A model generated the notes under the pieces. The model worked only from the letters and a program-made list of their open reading frames with translations, ran no database searches and had not been told where the DNA came from. This document shows, piece after piece, positions 15,655 through 19,163 of a stretch of DNA of 19,163 nucleotides. The translations under genes were made by a program, and so were the position numbers. The stretch is from Desulfotomaculum sp. GTDB lineage: Bacteria; Bacillota; Desulfotomaculia; Desulfotomaculales; Nap2-2B. Every line of letters starts with the position of its first letter. Within the stretch, counting starts at the first letter, position 1. The stretch spans positions 1 to 19,163 of the forward strand of contig DMZI01000019.1 in the NCBI GenBank assembly GCA_003485325.1, read 5' to 3'.

Positions 15655-15864
15655 TTACTTCCTCCCCTGCCGCGTATGCATAAATTTTACCCTGTCGTCT
15701 GCTATATCATGTAAAGCCGTTGTAACAGGTTTATTGCCATTGCTGGTAACCTTGCTGCTTTCTTCAGCTTCTGTAATAAAACGCGCTCTTTTGGCGGCAA
15801 TGACCACGAGAGTATAACGGTTATCAACTTTACTCATTAAAACATCTAGGGATGGTTTGTTCAT
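15655..15864 (-). CDS. rpoZ: RNA polymerase omega subunit
   Basis: A 69-residue omega subunit that assists assembly and stability of RNA polymerase. The family segment NRYTLVVIAAKRAR (15-28) and the KPVTTALHDIADDRVKF region (45-61) are present. The start is ATG at 15864, preceded by a run of six G (15871-15876) six bases upstream. It lies between gmk and coaBC, the conserved Firmicutes position. Confidence 0.96.
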   Translation of the reverse strand: MNKPSLDVLMSKVDNRYTLVVIAAKRARFITEAEESSKVTSNGNKPVTTALHDIADDRVKFMHTRQGRK

Positions 15865-15895
15865 TCTTTTCCCCCCAGGTATATATTTTGCCCCC

Positions 15896-16477
15896 TCATT
15901 TCAACCGCCAGGTACGGCATTTCTCAGCCACCAGGATCGATTGGATCTTTGAAACAACTTCATCAACCCAGTCGTTAACTATTGCGTAATCGTAAAGCTT
16001 AAGGTATTCAAATTCTTCTTCCGCCCAGTTCAAACGTTTTTTTATATCCGCTGCAGGTTCACTAGCTCTCCTTATTAAGCGGGATTCCAGTTCATCCTGA
16101 CTTGGGGGAAGGAGAAAAATCAAAACCGCTTGAGGAATTTTTTGCTTGACCTGTATGCCTCCCTGGACGTCTATCTCAAGAAGCACATCTTTGCCGCAGG
16201 ACAGGGCGCGTTCTACCGGCAACCGAAGTGTGCCATAGAAATTACCGTAAATTTGAGCCCATTCCAAAAATTCCTGACGGTCTGCCTTTTTGCGGAATTC
16301 ATCTTCGGAAAGGAAATAATAACTACTCCCGTTCACTTCACCCTCTCTGGGAAGACGGGTAGTGGCAGATATGGAGTAAACCAGGTCTTTCGCCTTTTCC
16401 AGCAGCGCCTTTGCCACAGTACCTTTTCCTACTCCGGAAGGCCCGGACAGTATAGTTAAAATACCCTGTCCCATCAT
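15896..16477 (-). CDS. gmk: Guanylate kinase
   Basis: Phosphorylates GMP to GDP with ATP. The 193-residue product has a P-loop SGPSGVGKGT (11-20) and the GMP-binding segment SISATTRLPREGEVNGSSYYF with Arg and Tyr residues in the usual places. LLEIDVQGG follows, and the lid helix includes RRASEPAADIKKRL. Two adjacent ATG codons (16477 and 16474) are possible starts; the first has AGG six bases upstream. It lies 11 bases after remA. Confidence 0.98.
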   Translation of the reverse strand: MMGQGILTILSGPSGVGKGTVAKALLEKAKDLVYSISATTRLPREGEVNGSSYYFLSEDEFRKKADRQEFLEWAQIYGNFYGTLRLPVERALSCGKDVLLEIDVQGGIQVKQKIPQAVLIFLLPPSQDELESRLIRRASEPAADIKKRLNWAEEEFEYLKLYDYAIVNDWVDEVVSKIQSILVAEKCRTWRLK

Positions 16478-16488
16478 ATCAAACCTAT

Positions 16489-16767
16489 TTATTTTTCCTG
16501 CTCTTCAGCTGCTGCAGAATGTGCCTCCCTGCTGCCAAGGCGGTTTGCCACTGTTTCGGGCTGGACGGCTGATAAAATCACATGGTCGCTGTCCGTTATG
16601 ATCACGGCTCTTGTACGGCGGCCGTAAGTAGCGTCCACCAGCATGCCGCGATCACGGGCCTCGTTGATGATTCTTTTGATAGGAGCGGATTCAGGCCCGA
16701 CAATTGCTATTATGCGATTGGCCGAAACTATATTTCCAAACCCTATGTTGATCAATTTAATATCCAT
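16489..16767 (-). CDS. remA: RemA family DNA-binding regulator (DUF370)
   Basis: A 92-residue RemA/YlzA protein. The family core is clear: INIGFGNIVSANRIIAIV, then SAPIKRIINEARDRGMLVDATYGRRTRAVIITDS and VILSAVQPETVANR. In B. subtilis RemA binds DNA as ring-shaped oligomers and activates biofilm matrix and osmolyte genes. In this organism the targets are unknown, but the yicC-remA-gmk position is conserved. The tail after about residue 79 is Ala/Glu-rich and probably disordered. The start is ATG at 16767, with AGGAGAGG five bases upstream. Confidence 0.96.
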   Translation of the reverse strand: MDIKLINIGFGNIVSANRIIAIVGPESAPIKRIINEARDRGMLVDATYGRRTRAVIITDSDHVILSAVQPETVANRLGSREAHSAAAEEQEK

Positions 16768-16803
16768 GTTTCCTCTCCTGTTCTTAAAATGTGGAATGTT
16801 TAA

Positions 16804-17682
16804 TTACTCCACATTTTGAACTTGTTCACGAATTTTTTCAAGCTCACTCTTAACCTCGACAGCAGTTTGACTGATCAGTAAGTCATTGGCTTTGGAAGCA
16901 ATCGTATTTACCTCGCGGTTGATTTCCTGGATTAGAAAATCAAGTTTGCGCCCCACAGGTTCTTCTGCATCTAAAGACGAGATCAATTGTGAAAGGTGGC
17001 TTTGAATGCGTACATTCTCTTCGGTGATATTAGAACGCTCCGCAAAAAAAGCTACCTCGGTAACCATCCTTCCGGGGTCAACCCTGCTTTCGGGCAATAG
17101 TTCCTGCAGGCGTTGATTAAGGCGTGCCCTGTATTCCTGCGTAACCAGCGGCGCCCTTTTTTCTATCTCGGTGTTTAGCTGTTTAATCTTTTCTGTACGG
17201 CAGCGGATATCTTCCTGAAGCCTCTTCCCCTCTTTGTCGCGCATTTCCAACAAAGACCCGACTGCTTCCTCAAGAACCTGATGAATAACCGGCCAAAATT
17301 TTTCAATGTCATCATCAGGTTCTTCCAAAGCTATCAAGCCGGGAAGAGATAAAATATGTTCAGGACCGACTTCCCCGGAAATTCCCAATTCGCTAAATAC
17401 TTCTTTTATGGCCTTATAATACGATGTGGCAAGGTTTTTGTCAACTTTCACCTTCATAATTTTACTGGCTGACTCTTCCACCGTAAAATAGCAATCTACA
17501 CGCCCGCGGGAAATCTTTGACTGAATATATTGTCGGACCCTGTCTTCCAGTTGATTCATGCTTTTAGGCAGTCGCACAACCACTTCACTGAAACGGTGGT
17601 TTACCGCCTTTAACTCTATGGTTAGTTTTTTTCCCAAGGCTGTTGCTTCTCCCCGGCCATAGCCGGTCATGCTTCTAAGCAA
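16804..17682 (-). CDS. yicC: YicC/YloC family endoribonuclease
   Basis: A 292-residue YicC-type protein. The N-terminal SMTGYGRG lies at 4-11, followed by ELKAVNHRF and SRGRVDCYF; the C-terminus carries FLIQEINREVNTIASKAND and ends EKIREQVQNVE. Members of the family act as endoribonucleases affecting small-RNA and mRNA turnover. The start is TTG at 17682, with GGAGG seven bases upstream, giving the usual LLRSMTGYGRG beginning. A 12-codon upstream reading would overlap the aminotransferase and has no support. It lies 22 bases after the aminotransferase and 36 before remA. Confidence 0.95.
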   Translation of the reverse strand: MLRSMTGYGRGEATALGKKLTIELKAVNHRFSEVVVRLPKSMNQLEDRVRQYIQSKISRGRVDCYFTVEESASKIMKVKVDKNLATSYYKAIKEVFSELGISGEVGPEHILSLPGLIALEEPDDDIEKFWPVIHQVLEEAVGSLLEMRDKEGKRLQEDIRCRTEKIKQLNTEIEKRAPLVTQEYRARLNQRLQELLPESRVDPGRMVTEVAFFAERSNITEENVRIQSHLSQLISSLDAEEPVGRKLDFLIQEINREVNTIASKANDLLISQTAVEVKSELEKIREQVQNVE

Positions 17683-17704
17683 GAAACTTCCTCCGTTATC
17701 TTTA

Positions 17705-18904
17705 TTATTGAATATCAATATCTTTAAAAATATTTTCTATACGGTTGAGGCCTTCTATAATATTCTCCATAGAAGTGGCGTAAGAAAGGCGGAAGCAGCT
17801 GTCGTCGCCAAAGGCAACTCCCGGAACTACGGCTACCTTTGCCTCTTCCAAAAGGATGCCGGCCAGATCAGTTGAGCTATTTAACTGTCTCCCTTTGTAG
17901 GAGCATCCCAGATAGCTTTTAATACAGGGAAACAGGTAGAAAGCGCCCTCAGAGAGGCGGCAGGCAACGCCTTTTATTGCCGTCAGCCTCTCATGCATAT
18001 AATTCCTCCTCTTTTCAAATTCAATCACCATTTTTTTCGATGGTTCCTGAGTTCCGGTCAAGGCGCTTACACTCGCCGCCTGGGCAATGGATGTCGGATT
18101 CGAAGTCGAATGGCTCTGCAGGTCGGACATCGCCTTGGCAACGGGCAAACAGGAGGCTGAATAACCAATACGCCATCCGGTCATTGAATATGCCTTCGAG
18201 ACACCGCTGATTAAAACCGTCTTTTCCTTTAAGGCAGGGTCGACAGAAGCAATACTGATATGTTCGCTGCCGCCGTAAACAAGCTTTTCATAGATTTCAT
18301 CCGAAATGATTGTAATATCCTTATCTATTAAAAATTCACCCAGCGCAGTCAGTTCACTCCTGGTGTATACCGTACCGGTCGGGTTGCAGGGGGAATTTAA
18401 AATAAGCATTGCAGAGCGTTCGCTGAGCGCGGATTTTAATTTATCCACAGTCAATTTATAGCCGTTTTCCGCTTTTGTTTCTACTATTACGGGCACGGCG
18501 CCGGCCAGCTTGATCTGTTCAATGTAACTGACCCAGTACGGCGCCGGGACGATAACCTCCCTGCCTGCTTCGCAGAGGACCTGGATTGCGTTATACAGGC
18601 AGTGTTTGCCCCCGGCTGAGACAACAATTTGATCTGCCTGGTAATCCAAACCGTTATCCCTTTTGAACTTTTCAGCAATTGCCAGTTTTAAGGCCGGGAT
18701 TCCCGATACCGGCGTATATTTGGTCATTCCTTTCCGGATAGCTTCGATAGCGGCCTGTTTAATATGCTCCGGAGTATCAAAATCCGGCTCACCCGCTCCA
18801 AAATTAATAACACTCTCGCCGGATGCAATAAGTTTTTTTGCCTGGGCGTCGATGGCCAGTGTAGGTGATGGGCTGAGCCCCAATGCTCGTCCTGACAGTA
18901 TCAT
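17705..18904 (-). CDS. Class I pyridoxal-phosphate aminotransferase, aspartate aminotransferase type
   Basis: A 399-residue fold-type I aminotransferase closest in pattern to the subgroup I-gamma aspartate aminotransferases (Thermus type). GAGEPDFDTPEHIK (about 36-49) and KYTPVSGIPALK are typical. Asn174 is in NSPCNPTG, Asp202 in SDEIYEKL, and the Schiff-base Lys237 in SGVSKAYSMTGWRIGY. It transfers amino groups between aspartate or glutamate and 2-oxo acids; prephenate or aromatic acids are possible alternative substrates. The start is ATG at 18904 or the adjacent 18907; AGGAGG is seven or four bases upstream. The frame stays open to 19042, but that extension is translated repeat sequence. 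It precedes yicC by 22 bases. Confidence 0.9.
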   Translation of the reverse strand: MILSGRALGLSPSPTLAIDAQAKKLIASGESVINFGAGEPDFDTPEHIKQAAIEAIRKGMTKYTPVSGIPALKLAIAEKFKRDNGLDYQADQIVVSAGGKHCLYNAIQVLCEAGREVIVPAPYWVSYIEQIKLAGAVPVIVETKAENGYKLTVDKLKSALSERSAMLILNSPCNPTGTVYTRSELTALGEFLIDKDITIISDEIYEKLVYGGSEHISIASVDPALKEKTVLISGVSKAYSMTGWRIGYSASCLPVAKAMSDLQSHSTSNPTSIAQAASVSALTGTQEPSKKMVIEFEKRRNYMHERLTAIKGVACRLSEGAFYLFPCIKSYLGCSYKGRQLNSSTDLAGILLEEAKVAVVPGVAFGDDSCFRLSYATSMENIIEGLNRIENIFKDIDIQ

Positions 18905-18929
18905 CATCAAACCTCCTAAAATATTGCTC

Positions 18930-18980
18930 ATAAATACAGGGGGACTATAAATACAGGGGGACGGTTCTCGTGTGTTTGTC
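18930..18980. repeat. Diverged half-copy of the GGGGACGGTTCT repeat with a 15-bp tandem duplication
   Basis: ATAAATACAGGGGGA occurs at 18930-18944 and again at 18947-18961, an offset of 17 bases. It runs into GGGGACGGTTCTCGTGTGT (18957-18975), which differs at one of 19 bases from the left hairpin arm at 9011-9029. No matching inverted arm is present. The element lies in the 184-base space between the upstream partial gene and the aminotransferase (18905-19088). That space otherwise holds the AGGAGG ribosome binding site, a short CTTATAAATAAG palindrome (18980-18991) and no promoter I can support. Confidence 0.85.
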
Positions 18981-19088
18981 TTATAAATAAGGCTCAAAAT
19001 CGTACTTAAGGCATTGACCTTCCTTTGTTGATGAATTTTCATCCTTTAAGCTGGCGCCGAGTTAGCAGCAAGGGGGTCTATCTTTATA

Positions 19089-19163
19089 TTAGAAGCTGAC
19101 CTTACCGATGTTTTGTCTGATTCTTTCCATCGCTTCTTTTAAGCGTTCGGTATCAACAGTTAT
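19089..19163 (-). CDS. C-terminal end of a probable LL-diaminopimelate aminotransferase, 5' part outside window
   Basis: Only the last 24 codons are inside the window: ITVDTERLKEAMERIRQNIG followed by KVSF and TAA. The pattern (S)LTV..ERL.EAMERI.....G.V.F fits the C-terminus of the bacterial DapL class of aminotransferases, which convert tetrahydrodipicolinate to LL-diaminopimelate for lysine and cell-wall synthesis. The piece is too short to be certain, and other class I aminotransferases end similarly. The frame and TAA are clear, and it is in line with the aminotransferase that follows. Confidence 0.5.
   Translation of the reverse strand: MTVDTERLKEAMERIRQNIGKVSF

Noticed and set aside
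17683..17718. 12-codon N-terminal extension of YicC
   Set aside because: GGAGG lies inside this stretch, seven bases before the TTG at 17682, and the family begins there.
18905..19042. 46-residue N-terminal extension of the aminotransferase
   Set aside because: The added residues (TREPSPC and so on) are translated repeat; the AGGAGG sits just before 18907/18904 and family alignment begins there.

Overview
The window looks like a spore-forming, low-to-moderate GC member of the Firmicutes. The gene order and the GGGGACGGTTCT..TGTGTC-type repeat suggest the Desulfotomaculum/Pelotomaculum (Peptococcaceae-like) Clostridia; this placement is inference from memory, not from a search. All genes but one lie on the minus strand, so the transcriptional order runs from high to low coordinates.

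Region 1 (about 19163 to 10730, minus) opens with the last 24 codons of a probable LL-diaminopimelate aminotransferase. After an intergenic repeat comes an aspartate-type aminotransferase, then the classic Firmicutes housekeeping block yicC (yloC), remA, gmk, rpoZ, coaBC, priA, def, fmt. This block covers RNA turnover, a DNA-binding regulator, GMP phosphorylation, the RNA polymerase omega subunit, CoA synthesis, replication restart and formyl-Met handling. Spacing is tight throughout, consistent with one long transcript.

Region 2 (10649 to 6824) is the least ordinary part. The TldD/TldE protease pair is split: tldD (9231-10649) and tldE (6824-8173) are separated by about 1 kb. That kilobase holds an elaborate inverted-repeat array (8945-9182), the only plus-strand gene (a DUF3243/YmfJ-type small protein) and a 70-residue protein resembling only the N-terminal part of the sporulation protease YabG.

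Region 3 (6812 to 1, minus) is a second conserved block: aroQ, an M24 Xaa-Pro peptidase, efp, a CD1247-type small protein with two CxxC pairs, a clear rho-independent terminator, and then the sporulation operon spoIIIAA-AB-AC-AD-AE-AF. SpoIIIAF runs off the window at position 1. The spoIIIA products form the mother-cell side of the channel between mother cell and forespore, with SpoIIIAA as its ATPase.

The window therefore joins two well-known syntenic blocks through a tld/repeat junction. I found no rRNA, tRNA, CRISPR array, transposase gene or obvious novel multi-gene system. The most notable non-coding feature is the repeat array, with a diverged half-copy near 18.95 kb. Many genes start with TTG, and several ribosome binding sites are runs of G.
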